From contig JAJTUP010000069.1 in the NCBI GenBank assembly GCA_021399435.1, forward strand, positions 124,001 through 188,000: a stretch of DNA of 64,000 nucleotides. The letters run 5' to 3'. The position numbers were made by a program, and so were the translations under genes. This DNA comes from Diaporthe sp. PMI_573 (taxonomy: Eukaryota; Ascomycota; Sordariomycetes; Diaporthales; Diaporthaceae). The notes beneath the pieces were generated by a model. It was not told where the DNA came from and did no database searches. It worked only from the letters and a program-made list of their open reading frames with translations. Below, one piece after another: positions 1-11,347 of this stretch (the first letter of the stretch is position 1; each line of letters begins with the position of its first letter).

Positions 1-3000
1 CCTACATTAAGCATTTCCGGCCTGGTCGCCTGGGATGTGGAACCGATCGCCGAGCCGGAAGTACCACCTCCTGCTCCTCCTACTTTGACCATGTCATCGG
101 TAGTCGCGGAGCATGTTGAGCCGTTGGCTGAGCCAGAAAAGCCGCTGCCTCCTTTGGCCTTCTCCTCAATCTTTACCACAGACGTCGAGCCAGTGGCAGA
201 GCCGGAACAGCCATTGCCCACGTTGGCAATGTCCCCGATTCTCGCTGCCGACGTCGAACCTGTGGCGGAGCCGGAGCCTGAACCACAAATCGTCCGTGTC
301 GTGGAATATGTGGAAGCCCCTAAGCCACCTCCTGCGGAATTGGCGTTCTCCCAGATATCCACCGCAGAAGTTGAGCCTGTGGCCGTGCCCGAGCCTGAGC
401 CTCAGATCATGCGTGTTGTGGAATATGTGGACGCGCCAAAACCGCCACCCGCAGAACTTGCGTTTTCTTCGATTTCTACCGCTGAGATCGAGCCCGTGGC
501 CGTTCCTGAACCTGAGCCACGAGAAGTTCGTGTTGTGGAGTACGTGGATGCGCCGAAGCCACCTCCTGCAGAACTGGTGTTCTCCTCAATTGCCTCAACA
601 GAAGTTGAGCCTGTGGCTGTACCCGAACCAGAGCCACGAACTATCCAAGTCGTGGAGTATGTGGAGGCGCCAAAGCCACCTCCAGCGGATTTGTCGTTCT
701 CCACCCTCGTGGCCGAAGGCATTGAACCACAAGCAGAGCCCGAGACTCCTCTCCCTTCGCTTTCCCTGTCTACAATAGCTTCGGAGCACGTGGAGCCAAG
801 AGCTGAGCCTCTCCCGCTCCCAACCCCTCTCTCAATGTCCTCTATTGTGGCAGAGAACGTTGAACCTAGAGCTGAGTCTCGGCCTGCCTTGTCTGTCTCG
901 AGTATTGCTTCCGAGCACATTGAGCCAAGATCAGAACCGAAGACGCTCCCGCCACCGCTGAGCGTATCATCCATCCTCTCCGAGCACGTTGAGCCGGTTC
1001 AATCTGTTGACCCAAGCGAGAATGAAGTCGGTGCGGGAAAGCCTGCACGTGCCCCGCTCGACTACTCATCAATACAGTCGCTAGACACCGCACCGGTGGA
1101 GGCCCAGTCAAGCATCGTCGGACGGAAGGCCATTGCTCCACTTGGCTTTTCCCGTATCGAGTCGTTGGACACAGAACCTGTTTCGCCTAGAAGCCCGAAG
1201 AGGAATGCCTTCATTATCCCGCGGGACCAGGACGAGCGGCCGTCGACTCCATCAAAGGGTTTCTTTGGATCTCTGTTTGGACGGGCCAAGGGCCAAGAGC
1301 CCGAGACGCCCTTCATCGCCGAAGATGAGACCAGACAATCGCCAAGAGACACACCCTTGACGGGAACGCCAGAATCGCAACTCCCATTCCGGGAGATCTC
1401 GGCCAACGCCAAAAGCAACGCACAGCCTGCTCACAAAGAGAACATCAAGATGTCCGACTCGGGTGCTCAGACCTCACTGACAGCCGATGCCATTGATCAG
1501 ATACTCCAGGCCAAGAGCAGACAACAAGCACATATTGGCCACCGAAAGTCCGATTCTGTTGTGAGTGCAAGCAGCATCGGCACACCCGGCACTGTTCGCG
1601 TACAGCAATCCCATGAAAGCCTGAACAGTATTCTCAAACCCAGGAGCAAAGCCACGGATGCTGGCGCCGAGTTTGCTGCCGAAGCTGCCTCTCGCAGACC
1701 TGACAGCGCATCCAGTGCTCGGCCTTCGCTGAAGAACGCGCCACCGCTGCCGCCGAACCACAAGGAGGTCATTGAGGCTGCGAGAACCGGCACTGCTGGC
1801 AGCATGGGCCCGCCGCTCTTCCCTGCGTCTGCTTACAAGAACCCCTTGACCAGGCCTAGGACGCCGATGTCATCCAGGTCTGTCAACGCAAGCGTCAGGG
1901 GCACTCCAACACCTCGTCAGGACAGGATGGACTCTGCGCACGGCACTGCAGAGGTCCACTCACCAACCAGGCTCACGGCGAGAAGCCGAAAGTCGTCCGT
2001 CTCGAGCTTCGCTTCCGAGGTGGATGCGCGCTTCCAGAACATTGGTGGAATGGGCATGGGCCCGCACGGCTTTGGACCCAACACCGATCCCCGCATGATT
2101 CAAGCCATCACTCAGACCATGATTGGCGAGTATCTGTGGAAGTACACTCGCAAGGCAGGCCGCGGCGAGATGTCTGAGAAGAGACACCGCCGTTATTTCT
2201 GGGTCCACCCTTACACCCGTACCCTGTACTGGAGTGATCGGGATCCCAGCAACGCTGGCCGTTCCGAGCTTCGAGCCAAGAGCGTGCCGATTGAGGCGGT
2301 GCGTGTCGTTACAGACGATAACCCAATGCCTCCTGGCCTGCACCGCAAGAGTCTGGTCATCATTTCACCAGGTCGAAGCGTCAAGTTTACCTGTACGACA
2401 GGTCAACGGCACGAGACGTGGTTCAACGCCCTCTCGTACCTGCTTCTCCGGACCAATAGCGAGGGCCAAGCAGACACGGAGGAGATGGTGAACGGCATCA
2501 CCAAGGAGGATGTTGACGAGTTCAACCCACAATACGGGCGCCGCACAGCAGCTGGCACACGACCTCGCGCCCCGCCTTCCATCTCATCGTACACCTCCCA
2601 GGGAACGCGCAGCCACTCTGCGATGAACCTTGATGTGCCAACCCTGACACCCAACCACAAGAAAGCTTCATCCTCGGCCAGCATCACGCGGCCGTCCTTC
2701 ACTGGCCGGCTCAGCGGATACTGGAAGTCTACGCAGGACTCGATCAGCACCTTGAAGAGCCGCAGCGGTCCCCAGGACCAAAGCAGTTTCTACGACAACG
2801 ATGAGGTGCATGATAGCGCGGAGGAACTGAGGTTGATGTACGAGAGGCAGGACAGAGAGGCTGACAGGCTGGATAACGTCCGGTCGTGCTGTGATGGTAA
2901 GCGGAGACAATATGCATGTTGACAAGTTTGTAGATCGACGTCGCTAACATGAACTGAACAGGGAGGCATGATGTTGGCACCCTAACACGCAAAAAGGGCA

Positions 3001-3104
3001 GCCGCCATTCCCAGCACGGTCACGACCACGCGAGTATCCATTCTCATCCATCCCGAGCGAGTACGCCCGGCCCCTCATTAGGAGCGATCAGATCTGGATC
3101 ATGA
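1..3104 (+). CDS. Num1/ApsA-like cortical nuclear-migration protein, 3' part
   Basis: The reading frame is open from the window edge, so the gene starts upstream. The last exon follows an intron at 2897-2961 (donor GTAAGC, acceptor AACAG); splicing extends the protein past the in-frame stop near 2922 to a TGA at 3102-3104 and gives a Ser/His-rich tail containing HDVGTL. The N-terminal part seen here is Pro/Glu-rich repeats, followed by a low-complexity Ser/Thr linker. A PH domain encoded at about 2119-2454 starts with MIGEYLWKYTRK and includes RRYFWVHPYTRTLYWSD. This PH domain type is that of Num1 (yeast), Mcp5 (fission yeast) and ApsA (Aspergillus), where it binds PI(4,5)P2 at the plasma membrane and anchors dynein for nuclear migration. 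The family assignment is confident; cortical dynein anchoring here is inferred from the family. Confidence 0.9.
253..720 (+). repeat. four 117-bp in-frame tandem repeats in the Num1-like gene
   Basis: Four head-to-tail units of exactly 117 bp (39 residues) start at 253, 370, 487 and 604. Each encodes the pattern V/I-EPVA-x-PEPEP, then RVVEYV-D/E-APKPPPA, then a Ser-rich F-S-x-I segment. Shorter, degenerate relatives (x-S-S-I-x-x-E-x-VEP-x-x-EP) flank the block on both sides, from the window edge to about 1,100. Repeat arrays are typical of Num1/ApsA proteins and vary in copy number between strains. Confidence 0.9.
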
Positions 3105-4121
3105 TCTAGTCATCATCCAGTCTTGATCGTCTCCCCGTCACTCACTGATTCTATTTCCTTTTTTCTGTCAACCGACCATACGATGGTAAATTGCAGATCG
3201 ACCGCGGTCCAAATCCCGCCGCTCCTATGACTACTGCCATTTGCAATACATCCAAACCGCCTACAACGAGCGTTACGTCTCAAAAATCAAAAAAAAAATC
3301 TTTTTACGAAATTGACGATGCCTAATTTTCTTTTGCTTGTCTCGGCATGGAAACCTCATTTGGCATCTACCCATCGACTGCTCTCACATCGAACTCTTTA
3401 TAAAGATGCTTCGTGGGCCTGACCTCGTCACTGGTCGTCCCACCTTAAGCTTTCGCTCGCTGCCCGAGTGTCTGTGTTGCAGACTTGATCGGAGGACAAA
3501 CCTCACCAAGTTTCCCACTGTACCAGTATGCACACAGGAAATGACGGCGCAGCCTGGAAAGGGGAGTTTGCGGAGTAAAGTGCTGTCGAGGATTACCCAT
3601 TGCTATATTTACTTGCTTTCCTTGAGTCTCTTTTCTTGCTACATCGGTTTCAGGCTGCTGGGGTGGAAACAGTTATGGAGTATCCCTTCTCTGCTGCTCT
3701 ATCATACCACAAGGTTCGGAAGTGATTGTCTTGTCATCTTGCATTGCGACAGGAGAAAGAGGAGAAGGGAGGACAGGATGGGCGGTGGTGGGTGGTCCCG
3801 TTGGTAATCGCAGCAGCGGATGTTAGGCAGACCACTGTCTTAGGTGACTAAATGATGATCCTATAAATTGCACATTGTGGACTCGCTCGTCGTGAACTCG
3901 GGCGCTTGAATTTCTGTGCCTGACACAACGACCTCTTGATTCCTCATGCCCTGCACGCCATGCCGCCCTGCAACACCGTAGCCATGACTATTTCTGAATG
4001 CCGTGTGCACCTAAGGTATCATTGCCATGACAGCTTCCAAGTCTATCCTATTCCAGTCATTCAGCCATAAAAACCAAACGAAATAAAACAGCCGTGGCGT
4101 TTCACGTCAAGCCCTCGACAA
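3105..4121. other. convergent intergenic region between the Num1-like gene and REV3
   Basis: This holds the 3' untranslated regions of two converging genes. An A-rich run near 3283-3300 and several AATAAA-like tracts near the REV3 side (for example around 4068-4090) could serve 3' end formation. A 156-codon open frame at 3337-3807 has no recognisable domain and poor codon character, so I do not call it a gene. Confidence 0.5.
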
Positions 4122-7100
4122 TTACCATTCCAGCTCTCCCACCCCAGCAGCGAGCCTCCTCACCGCAGGCCCGACAAGACCCCTCTCGCTCCTCAGCCTT
4201 GCCTCCTGCTTCCTCCGCGTGTAGTAAACAGGACAGTCCTTGCTGTCGCAGGGGACGTCGTCCAGCGGCGACAGGCCCGCACAGCTTTGGCAGACCTTGG
4301 CGACCTCCATGTACCTCTGCTCCTCCGTGTTCAGCCTCGTCTGCAACTGTAGCAGCGAGCCGGGCGGGTCCCGCCGGCACCTGCGGCAGAGTGCGACCCC
4401 CTTGCCGTCGTCATCGCGGCGGCGGCCGCTGTTATTATTGTTATCATTATTGGCCTTGACCTTGGCCCCGCAGACGACGCAGCTCGCGCTGTGGAGGTAG
4501 CTCTCGAGGGTGAGAAACTTCTTCCTGGCCGCGGCGGCGGGCCCCGCGGCCTGGGCGCCGACGCGCCGGATCCGATGCACCTTGGGCATCTCGTCGAACC
4601 ACTGGCGCACGTTGGCGCCGACCAGGTTGAAGATGCGCTCTAGGGGCGGGATCAGGTTCTTGGTGATGTAGTATTCCGCGTCCAGCGTGACGTGGTCGTT
4701 GTTCAGCAGGTCCTCGGGCGCTACGCATCGGTCAATCAGCCGCGCCCGGGGCCCGCCTGTGATCACCACATACGGCACGCGCTCGCCGTATTGCGGCTCG
4801 GCCCTCGCGTCCTCAAGCATCCGCCTTGTCGAGATGAGCGCACCTGGCGGGGGCGGGCCCTTCTCAGAGTACGTTCCTAGACGCACCTCCTTGGCGAAGC
4901 AGAAGTCCTGTACGGAAACCTGCCCGCGCATGATCTTGTCGCACTGGCTTTGGAAGTAGCTCTTGATTTGGCTCAAGTCCGCCGTCTCGAAGAGTATCTT
5001 CAGCGCCTTCTCCTCGATCTTTTGCTCGGCGGGCGTTCCGTCTCGGCGGACGGTCTCGATGCCCTTGGCGTCAAAGTCAGGCTTAACCTGGTTGCGGCTC
5101 TCGTACTTGTAGCCAACGTAGCGCTTCTTGGCTAGCAAGACACAAGGGTGATAGACCTTTTCAAACTTGAGTTTGATCGGACGTGGATTCATATCCGTGA
5201 CGGCTTTGGCGATCGCATCGCCTATGTCGAATGCCTGCGAGCGGGTCCGCCCTTTGAGGTATATGAAGAGGCTGTCTGTGTCGCCGTAGACGACTTCGGC
5301 TCCCCACTTCTCGACCGAGTGAATATATGCAATGGCGCGCTCGAGGGTTTCGCGGCCAGTCTGGACAATGCTATCTGCTATTTCGGAACAGGGCATACGT
5401 CCAGAGAACGAAGCCGATGTATATCCATACGTAACATTTGCCAGCAGCTTGAGGGCCAGTTGTCTGTTATTCAGGAGCTGTTGTAGCGTCTTGTCTTCCC
5501 TGTCTTGCTTCATGCCGCTCTTGACCATGACCCTGGTCTCCAGGATCTCGGTAAGCATCTTTGCCAGGAGAGACTTTCGTATCTCAACTTTGGTGAACAT
5601 CATGCCATTTGGGGTGATGTTGATGTAGTTCTGTAGTAGCTCGAGCAGCCGCTCTTGGCGTTTGTAGTCGGTGAAGCCCATCTTGCTTGTGCCTCGCCAA
5701 TTCACAATTCGTCCGAGGAAGGTGGAGTAGCATAGGTTGTAAGCAATCATGACACTGGGGTACAGGCTCTGGAAGTCCAAGACGAGTAAAGGACTGTTGT
5801 AGAAGGCGCTCTGAGGCTCCATGACCAGTGGTAAACACTCCAGCGCGTTTTGTCCGCCGACCTGTTTTCTGCTCGGAGAAACCAAGAGAAAGTTCTCAGG
5901 TTTGGCAATCCGAAACATGATTGACTCGACCTTGAACTGTGAGCCCCTAGAGAAGACCGAGAAAAAGTCGACGCCCAGCAGGCGAGCTTGCTCGCTGGTG
6001 CGAGGGATCAGCTCATTCTCTTCAAGTATCTGGATGTCCATCTTTGTTCTCGTGATGTAGTACCGTAAGACTTTAGCCAGGTCTCGATGGCGGCCGTTGG
6101 TGTACCAATCCGACAGCGTCCGCCATGAGTAATGAGGGATGCGCCGGTGAAGTAAATGCCATACGACATTTTCCATGGTGTATTGGAGAAGATTTAATTC
6201 CCCTCGCATGGCCCTCCAAATATTGATCATGTGGCGGCCCGTGACGCGGATGGTCGACGTGGTGTTGAAGCCCCAACGATCGGCCTCCTTGCCGAATCGA
6301 CCGTGAGACTGAGTCTTCATACGAGAGAGCTCATCGCAAAGATTGTAGTCATACTTAAGCCTGGCTCTCTCGACCAGATAGCCCCAGGAACTTCCGTGGA
6401 CCTCAAAGCCTGCGAGGACATCAGGATCGTGGGTCCTGACAATCTCAATCATTCGGACCATGGCGTCGAGTTCTGAAGGCTCTTCTACCACCTCTACCTT
6501 TGTATGGCGTCGTACACGCTGTGCAATTTCATCACCCCCTGATACCACAACGATGCCAGCCAAAGTGCCGTCTGAGTCTTGGCTGCTATCTTGGTAGTTC
6601 TCATCCGACTTGGTGGCCCAGAAGATGCATTGTATTTCGTCTTCTTCAGGATTGGGAACGAGCCGTCCTCTAGAATTGACGTGGACCTCGAGACTCATAG
6701 TACTCATGTACTGAGCTTCATGCTGGACACTGGTGGTTCTCTTCTTCTGGGAGTACTTGAAGTCATGCTTGTTCTTTGGCGTGGCCCCAAGTATCTGTGA
6801 GAGGAAGGGCTTCTGTGTAGGAAATGATTTGGCAGAAGTAGCCTCTTTGTTCGGAGAATCGCGAGTTGATGTCTCTTTTTTCTGCTTCGCGACCCACCAG
6901 CCACTGACTTCTTGAAATGACGGCGGCGGTTCCGCGATTTCCCAGCTTCTCAATGAGCACTGCCGGCTTTTCTTCAGGTATTCCAGCTTATGCTGTTTCT
7001 TGCTGTTCGGATTATCCTCTTCACTCAGGCCGTATGTAGCAGGCGATTGACCCGTAGCATCAAAGTCAGGTAGGAAGGGCAGAGAGGTTCCCTCAAGGCG

Positions 7101-9407
7101 AAACTCTCTGCCGGCATACTCTCTGGTTCTTGGCGGCACGTCCTTCTCGTGGCTATAAAATGCGTCTTGGTAAATGACATCAGGCAAATTGTTGTCTTGC
7201 ATGGTTGCACAAACGTCTACTGCTGATGGCGGAGGGTGACACGAGACCAAGATCCAGGAACTCCCCAGGTCAGAAAGTATGGTGGCCGATTGGGCTTGAG
7301 CTGAAACTGACACGGGAGTTTTGATGGCGGAAGGAGGGGACAGCTGCGCACAGGACTTCTCGCTGCTCGAAGTCACAGGGGAAGCCTCTTCAGCCGAGCT
7401 GGAAAGCTTGTGGAGCTTCTCCTCTGCCTTGGTGTCATCGCTCTTCTGCGAGCTGCTCTGCTGGCTCAAGCGCAATTTTGTGGTCGGGTCGTTGGCATCC
7501 TTGACAACAGGGAAACTCAGGCTCTGGTACTCCTCTCTTTTAACCTTGGCACCATTCCTGGGGTGCTTTGCTGTCTGTAAGGATTGGAATCTCCCATGTC
7601 GTTGTGTATTTGTACTTGGGCGACGTTCTGAGGCCCTCCAGTCTCCGTTGACAAGTGGCATCGTCCCCGATAGGGCTGATGCAACGCCAGAGTCGATCTT
7701 TGGTCGTTTGGCAGTTGATGACTCGGTACTTGGCTCAATTGGCCGCTTCGAGGGGAGACTCGCACTCTTCGGCGCTGATTGGTTCAGGGGATCTTTACTG
7801 ATGAGGCCATCCTTGTCGGCTGCATCAATCAAGTCCTCGGTGACAGGAAGTGCGGGCAGCTGGCCGGTTCTCTGGCCACTGAAGCAGACACCTTTAGGCA
7901 AGCCCTCAACGGTACGTGGTACGGCAGATCCAGTGGCTTTCGAGGCATATCCGCGGCCGGCTCGTCTCATAAAAGCCCCGGAAGTGGACAATTTGTTAAT
8001 TGTCGTTTTGGGACTCGTCTCCTCAGCTTGGGCTGTCTCCACCTTCGACTCTGCCGCCTGTTCAGAAGCCTTCTGGGCATGCGTCACTGCATGAAGAAGC
8101 TCCTCGTCTGAATCATCCGGAAACAAATCCGCATCGCCCTCTTGGGTTGCTGCGAGGATGCCCTTCTCGTCGACTGACACGCTGCTGGCGGGGTTCTGGT
8201 CCTGTTCGGCAAGTTGAGATGACTGGCCCAAGGCAGGCAGTAAGTTTTGTGGAAAGAGATCCTCGACAGACTGCAGCGTTGTGTTTACAGAGTCCTCAAA
8301 TGGCACAGGCTGTACAAAACCTTCGAAAGACAGTTTTGTGCCTTTGTTGACTCTCGCCTCCTCGGCGATAAGGCTTTTGATATCCTCCACATACTGCTCT
8401 TCGTGAACCCAACCTTGGGGCTGGGACTCACGGGGGTCAGCGGACATGGACACAAGGACCTCGGGAGGAAATGGACTGCTGCCTGGGTTTGTGATCTGCA
8501 TCCCTCGTTTCCGGCGCTTGGTCTCGTCTCGCCACAGACCAGCCATGCTGTGCACGAATTTCATGCTGGTTGGAACAGGGTGATCCTTCTCAATAAAGCC
8601 GTGGTGCAGGCGCCGCTCTTTGACCATCTTCCGATTCAGGATGTCCTGGAGACATATATCGACCTCTATCGAGCAGTGGCTGGCGCGCGGTAAAGTATAG
8701 TCCTCGGTGATGTTGTCAGGAGAGACGGACTGGCTGTGCCAAAGGTGCAGAGAGCTCTCATCGTCGTCGCTGTACTGAGGCACCGGAGAGCGAAACCGCA
8801 CTTTTGTGCTCTCCAGGTAGTCACAGCCGTAGAGGTTGTAGTCACACATGAACTGCAGCAGATACTGCAGGTGCGCCTCGTAGGGCTGGAATTTCCGCTT
8901 CATGATGACTCCCTGATGCAGGAGATCTGCCAATCTGGTCATGACGACAGGGCTGAACATGTAAATTTTGAGAAAGAAGCGGTATCCGACGTGAAAGCCG
9001 TAAAAGGGCACGCCCTTGGCGAGTGTGATGCGGGCGACATATTTGGCAGGGTCGCCGTAGGCGTCCTTGCGGTAGCTCACAGCCAGAGCGTGGTCGATGG
9101 ACAGGTGCAGGCGGTAGATGTACGCGCCCACGTCCTCAGGTGCAAGGCTGCCAGTGTACTCGATGTACAGATATGGGAACGCACCGTGGACATGGGCACA
9201 GACTTTCTGCCCAGTTTGGGTCGAGCCGAAAATGCGGATGACGGGCACCTTGGGCTCCTTGGACAGCTGGCCAGGGCGCACGTCATTGCGAAGCTGGGGG
9301 TCGTATCTGGTCGGAGCCGCGAGGTAGAAGTCGATGCAGTTCTGACGAACCTTGAAGGGCAAGACATCCATGACGGTCTGTAGTTGCCCCTGCCAGAACC
9401 ATGTCAA
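4122..9407 (-). CDS. REV3: DNA polymerase zeta catalytic subunit Rev3
   Basis: A single uninterrupted frame of 1,761 codons for the family-B polymerase that extends from lesions in error-prone translesion synthesis with Rev7. The N-terminal domain carries FGSTQTGQKVCAHVHGAFPY (about residues 60-80), and a long disordered insert follows. The palm motifs are DFQSLYPS (about 1,212), NRQLALKLLANVTYGY, and YGDTDS (about 1,374). In the exonuclease-like region, DPDVLAGFEVHGSSWGYL (about 1,000) lacks the catalytic Asp found in proofreading polymerases, as expected for Rev3. The C-terminus has CysA (CVVCGAKV ... CRRCRRD, split by an Asn/Arg/Asp-rich insert) and CysB (CQSCAGL ... CDSKDC), the 4Fe-4S site that binds accessory subunits. 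A second ATG at codon 13 (MDVLPFKVRQNC) fits the usual Rev3 start better than the first. It is transcribed divergently from SLU7. Confidence 0.97.
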   Translation of the reverse strand: MTWFWQGQLQTVMDVLPFKVRQNCIDFYLAAPTRYDPQLRNDVRPGQLSKEPKVPVIRIFGSTQTGQKVCAHVHGAFPYLYIEYTGSLAPEDVGAYIYRLHLSIDHALAVSYRKDAYGDPAKYVARITLAKGVPFYGFHVGYRFFLKIYMFSPVVMTRLADLLHQGVIMKRKFQPYEAHLQYLLQFMCDYNLYGCDYLESTKVRFRSPVPQYSDDDESSLHLWHSQSVSPDNITEDYTLPRASHCSIEVDICLQDILNRKMVKERRLHHGFIEKDHPVPTSMKFVHSMAGLWRDETKRRKRGMQITNPGSSPFPPEVLVSMSADPRESQPQGWVHEEQYVEDIKSLIAEEARVNKGTKLSFEGFVQPVPFEDSVNTTLQSVEDLFPQNLLPALGQSSQLAEQDQNPASSVSVDEKGILAATQEGDADLFPDDSDEELLHAVTHAQKASEQAAESKVETAQAEETSPKTTINKLSTSGAFMRRAGRGYASKATGSAVPRTVEGLPKGVCFSGQRTGQLPALPVTEDLIDAADKDGLISKDPLNQSAPKSASLPSKRPIEPSTESSTAKRPKIDSGVASALSGTMPLVNGDWRASERRPSTNTQRHGRFQSLQTAKHPRNGAKVKREEYQSLSFPVVKDANDPTTKLRLSQQSSSQKSDDTKAEEKLHKLSSSAEEASPVTSSSEKSCAQLSPPSAIKTPVSVSAQAQSATILSDLGSSWILVSCHPPPSAVDVCATMQDNNLPDVIYQDAFYSHEKDVPPRTREYAGREFRLEGTSLPFLPDFDATGQSPATYGLSEEDNPNSKKQHKLEYLKKSRQCSLRSWEIAEPPPSFQEVSGWWVAKQKKETSTRDSPNKEATSAKSFPTQKPFLSQILGATPKNKHDFKYSQKKRTTSVQHEAQYMSTMSLEVHVNSRGRLVPNPEEDEIQCIFWATKSDENYQDSSQDSDGTLAGIVVVSGGDEIAQRVRRHTKVEVVEEPSELDAMVRMIEIVRTHDPDVLAGFEVHGSSWGYLVERARLKYDYNLCDELSRMKTQSHGRFGKEADRWGFNTTSTIRVTGRHMINIWRAMRGELNLLQYTMENVVWHLLHRRIPHYSWRTLSDWYTNGRHRDLAKVLRYYITRTKMDIQILEENELIPRTSEQARLLGVDFFSVFSRGSQFKVESIMFRIAKPENFLLVSPSRKQVGGQNALECLPLVMEPQSAFYNSPLLVLDFQSLYPSVMIAYNLCYSTFLGRIVNWRGTSKMGFTDYKRQERLLELLQNYINITPNGMMFTKVEIRKSLLAKMLTEILETRVMVKSGMKQDREDKTLQQLLNNRQLALKLLANVTYGYTSASFSGRMPCSEIADSIVQTGRETLERAIAYIHSVEKWGAEVVYGDTDSLFIYLKGRTRSQAFDIGDAIAKAVTDMNPRPIKLKFEKVYHPCVLLAKKRYVGYKYESRNQVKPDFDAKGIETVRRDGTPAEQKIEEKALKILFETADLSQIKSYFQSQCDKIMRGQVSVQDFCFAKEVRLGTYSEKGPPPPGALISTRRMLEDARAEPQYGERVPYVVITGGPRARLIDRCVAPEDLLNNDHVTLDAEYYITKNLIPPLERIFNLVGANVRQWFDEMPKVHRIRRVGAQAAGPAAAARKKFLTLESYLHSASCVVCGAKVKANNDNNNNSGRRRDDDGKGVALCRRCRRDPPGSLLQLQTRLNTEEQRYMEVAKVCQSCAGLSPLDDVPCDSKDCPVYYTRRKQEARLRSERGLVGPAVRRLAAGVGELEW

Positions 9408-9940
9408 CGCGAGGACGGATCGTCATTGTTTCCCTTGACAAGAGACGCGCTCCGTCAGCGTGTTAGTGCCGTCGCCAAATCAACGCCAACTTGCACGTTG
9501 GGAATTGCTGATTAATATCCGCCTGTCCGTGGGACGGCCTTCCTTGCAGCTAAACCTCCAGCGGGCGAGTTTTGGATAAAATGTAATTCTACTAGCATGG
9601 CCCGCAATGCGATCACCTGTCCACCAGGGAAACTGTGAATGCCCCTGTGATCAGGAGTGTAGCTGGTAACATAGCTGGTAAGTAACCCTGACCCTCGTCT
9701 GCCATCCTCAAGGCCCGGCTTTGGGCAGGCAAAGGGGCCCTTGGAAGCGACAGCCGTTGCGAACCTCGACAAGTTCAATCAACTCGCGCCCGCCTTCTCA
9801 GACTTTTCCCATGAGTAACAGGGACATCTAGTTTCTCCTGCACGAACCTCCGAATACTCTGCCAGACACGCTTGCCAGTCCTTGAAACCCCAACTCATCG
9901 CCAACTTTCCACACACACACACACCTCAGTATCTGCCGCC
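9408..9940. promoter_or_regulatory. divergent promoter region between REV3 and SLU7
   Basis: About 530 bp separate the two start codons, so both promoters must lie here. A short CA repeat (9911-9924) sits just upstream of the SLU7 ATG, probably in its 5' leader. No TATA box or factor site stands out. Confidence 0.5.
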
Positions 9941-11347
9941 ATGCCTCCGCCGCCACCCCCCCGGCGGGATGTCTCGACAGCGGCCAACAAGGAAGAGAAC
10001 GCTTATATCCCAAGCTTCATCTCGAAACGACCATTCTATGCCGGAGACGGTGAGGAGACGGACTACCTTGAGCATCAGCGTCTTCACAAGAAAGAGCAGG
10101 ACTCAACGTGGTACGACCGAGGCAAGAAGGGCAAGGCCGCGACCAAGTTCCGCAAAGGCGCATGCGAGAACTGCGGCGCAATGGGCCACAACGCCAAGGA
10201 TTGCCTCGAGAGGCCCAGGAAAACGGGTGCGAAATACACGGGCAAGAACATCCAGGCCGACGATGTGGTGCAGGAAGTGCAGCTCAGCTGGGATGCGAAA
10301 CGTGACCGGTGGAACGGGTACGAGGCGAAGGACTACAAGCACGTCGTGGACGAGTACGACCAGATGGCGGAGCTCAGGCGACAGATGCGGAACAATCAGG
10401 CGGGGGAGGACGGGGAGGACGCGGATGAGGACGATGCCGGTGACAAGTACGCCGAGGATGTGGACATGAGCAAGCACCAGCCCACCTCGACAAGGCAGCT
10501 GCGTATACGAGAAGACACAGCCAAATACCTGCTGAACCTGGACTTGGATTCAGCGAAATACGACCCCAAGGCAAGGACGCTCGTCGACGCCGGTGCAACT
10601 GCCGACAAGGCGGCTGAGCTGTTCGCGGAGGAGGGTTTCGTGCGCGCGTCGGGCGATGCGGCCGAGTTTCAGCGTGCAACGAAGTACGCATGGGAGGCCC
10701 AAGAGAAGACAGGAGACACGACCCAGCATCTGCAGGCGAACCCGACAGCAGGGGAGTTCTACCGGAAGAAAGCGAGAGACGAGGCCGAGAGGAGGAAGCA
10801 GGAGAAGGAGAAGAAGCTACGCGAGCTGTACGGCGACGGCACGCAGGCGATGCCAGCTGCGCTAAGAGGCATGACCGTCACGGAGAACGAGCACTTCGTC
10901 GAATACGACGAGCACGGTCTAATCAAGGGGGCCAAATCGTTGGCAAAGTCCAAGTACCCGGAGGATGTCTACATCCACAACCACACCTCGGTATGGGGCA
11001 GCTGGTGGTCAAATTTCCAGTGGGGCTACGAATGCTGTCACTCTACGATGAAGAATAGCTACTGCACGGGCGAAGATGGCAAGAGAGCCTGGGAGGCATC
11101 AGAGCAGCAGCGAACCGGCGCAAATCTGCTCGAAGAAGCACCTGAAGGTGACCGCCACGAGGAGGATGCCGCTCAGGAGGCCAATCCAAGGGAGGAAGCA
11201 AAGAGCGAGAAGCAGAACCTTAAACGGACTAGGGAAGAGATGGCGAGTGGGATCACAGAGGAGGAGCTTGAAGACTACCGGCGAAAGCGGACAGCTGCTA
11301 ATGATCCAATGGCCAAGTTCTTGGGTAAGGATGAACTCATACATTAG
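9941..11347 (+). CDS. SLU7: pre-mRNA splicing factor Slu7
   Basis: Intronless 468-residue protein. I start at the ATG at 9941 (MPPPPPPRRDVSTAANKEEN) because homologues begin there; the frame is open 23 codons further upstream through the CA-rich leader. A CCHC zinc knuckle lies at C75, C78, H83 and C88 (CENCGAMGHNAKDC), preceded by the family signature AYIPSFISKRPFYA. Also present are QLSWDAKRDRWNGYEAKDYK and, near the C-terminus, VWGSWWSNFQWGYECCHS. Slu7 acts with Prp18 in the second catalytic step of splicing, in 3' splice-site selection. The long, acidic, Lys/Arg-rich coiled-coil-like stretches are normal for the family. The gene converges on RPS9. Confidence 0.96.
   Translation: MPPPPPPRRDVSTAANKEENAYIPSFISKRPFYAGDGEETDYLEHQRLHKKEQDSTWYDRGKKGKAATKFRKGACENCGAMGHNAKDCLERPRKTGAKYTGKNIQADDVVQEVQLSWDAKRDRWNGYEAKDYKHVVDEYDQMAELRRQMRNNQAGEDGEDADEDDAGDKYAEDVDMSKHQPTSTRQLRIREDTAKYLLNLDLDSAKYDPKARTLVDAGATADKAAELFAEEGFVRASGDAAEFQRATKYAWEAQEKTGDTTQHLQANPTAGEFYRKKARDEAERRKQEKEKKLRELYGDGTQAMPAALRGMTVTENEHFVEYDEHGLIKGAKSLAKSKYPEDVYIHNHTSVWGSWWSNFQWGYECCHSTMKNSYCTGEDGKRAWEASEQQRTGANLLEEAPEGDRHEEDAAQEANPREEAKSEKQNLKRTREEMASGITEEELEDYRRKRTAANDPMAKFLGKDELIH

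Noticed and set aside
402..974. 190-codon minus-strand frame opposite the Num1-like repeats
   Set aside because: It is the antisense shadow of the Pro/Glu-rich repeats, giving an artificial Ser/Gly repeat.
3337..3807. 156-codon plus-strand open frame between the Num1-like gene and REV3
   Set aside because: No domain, no splice structure, and it lies in the joint 3' region of two convergent genes.
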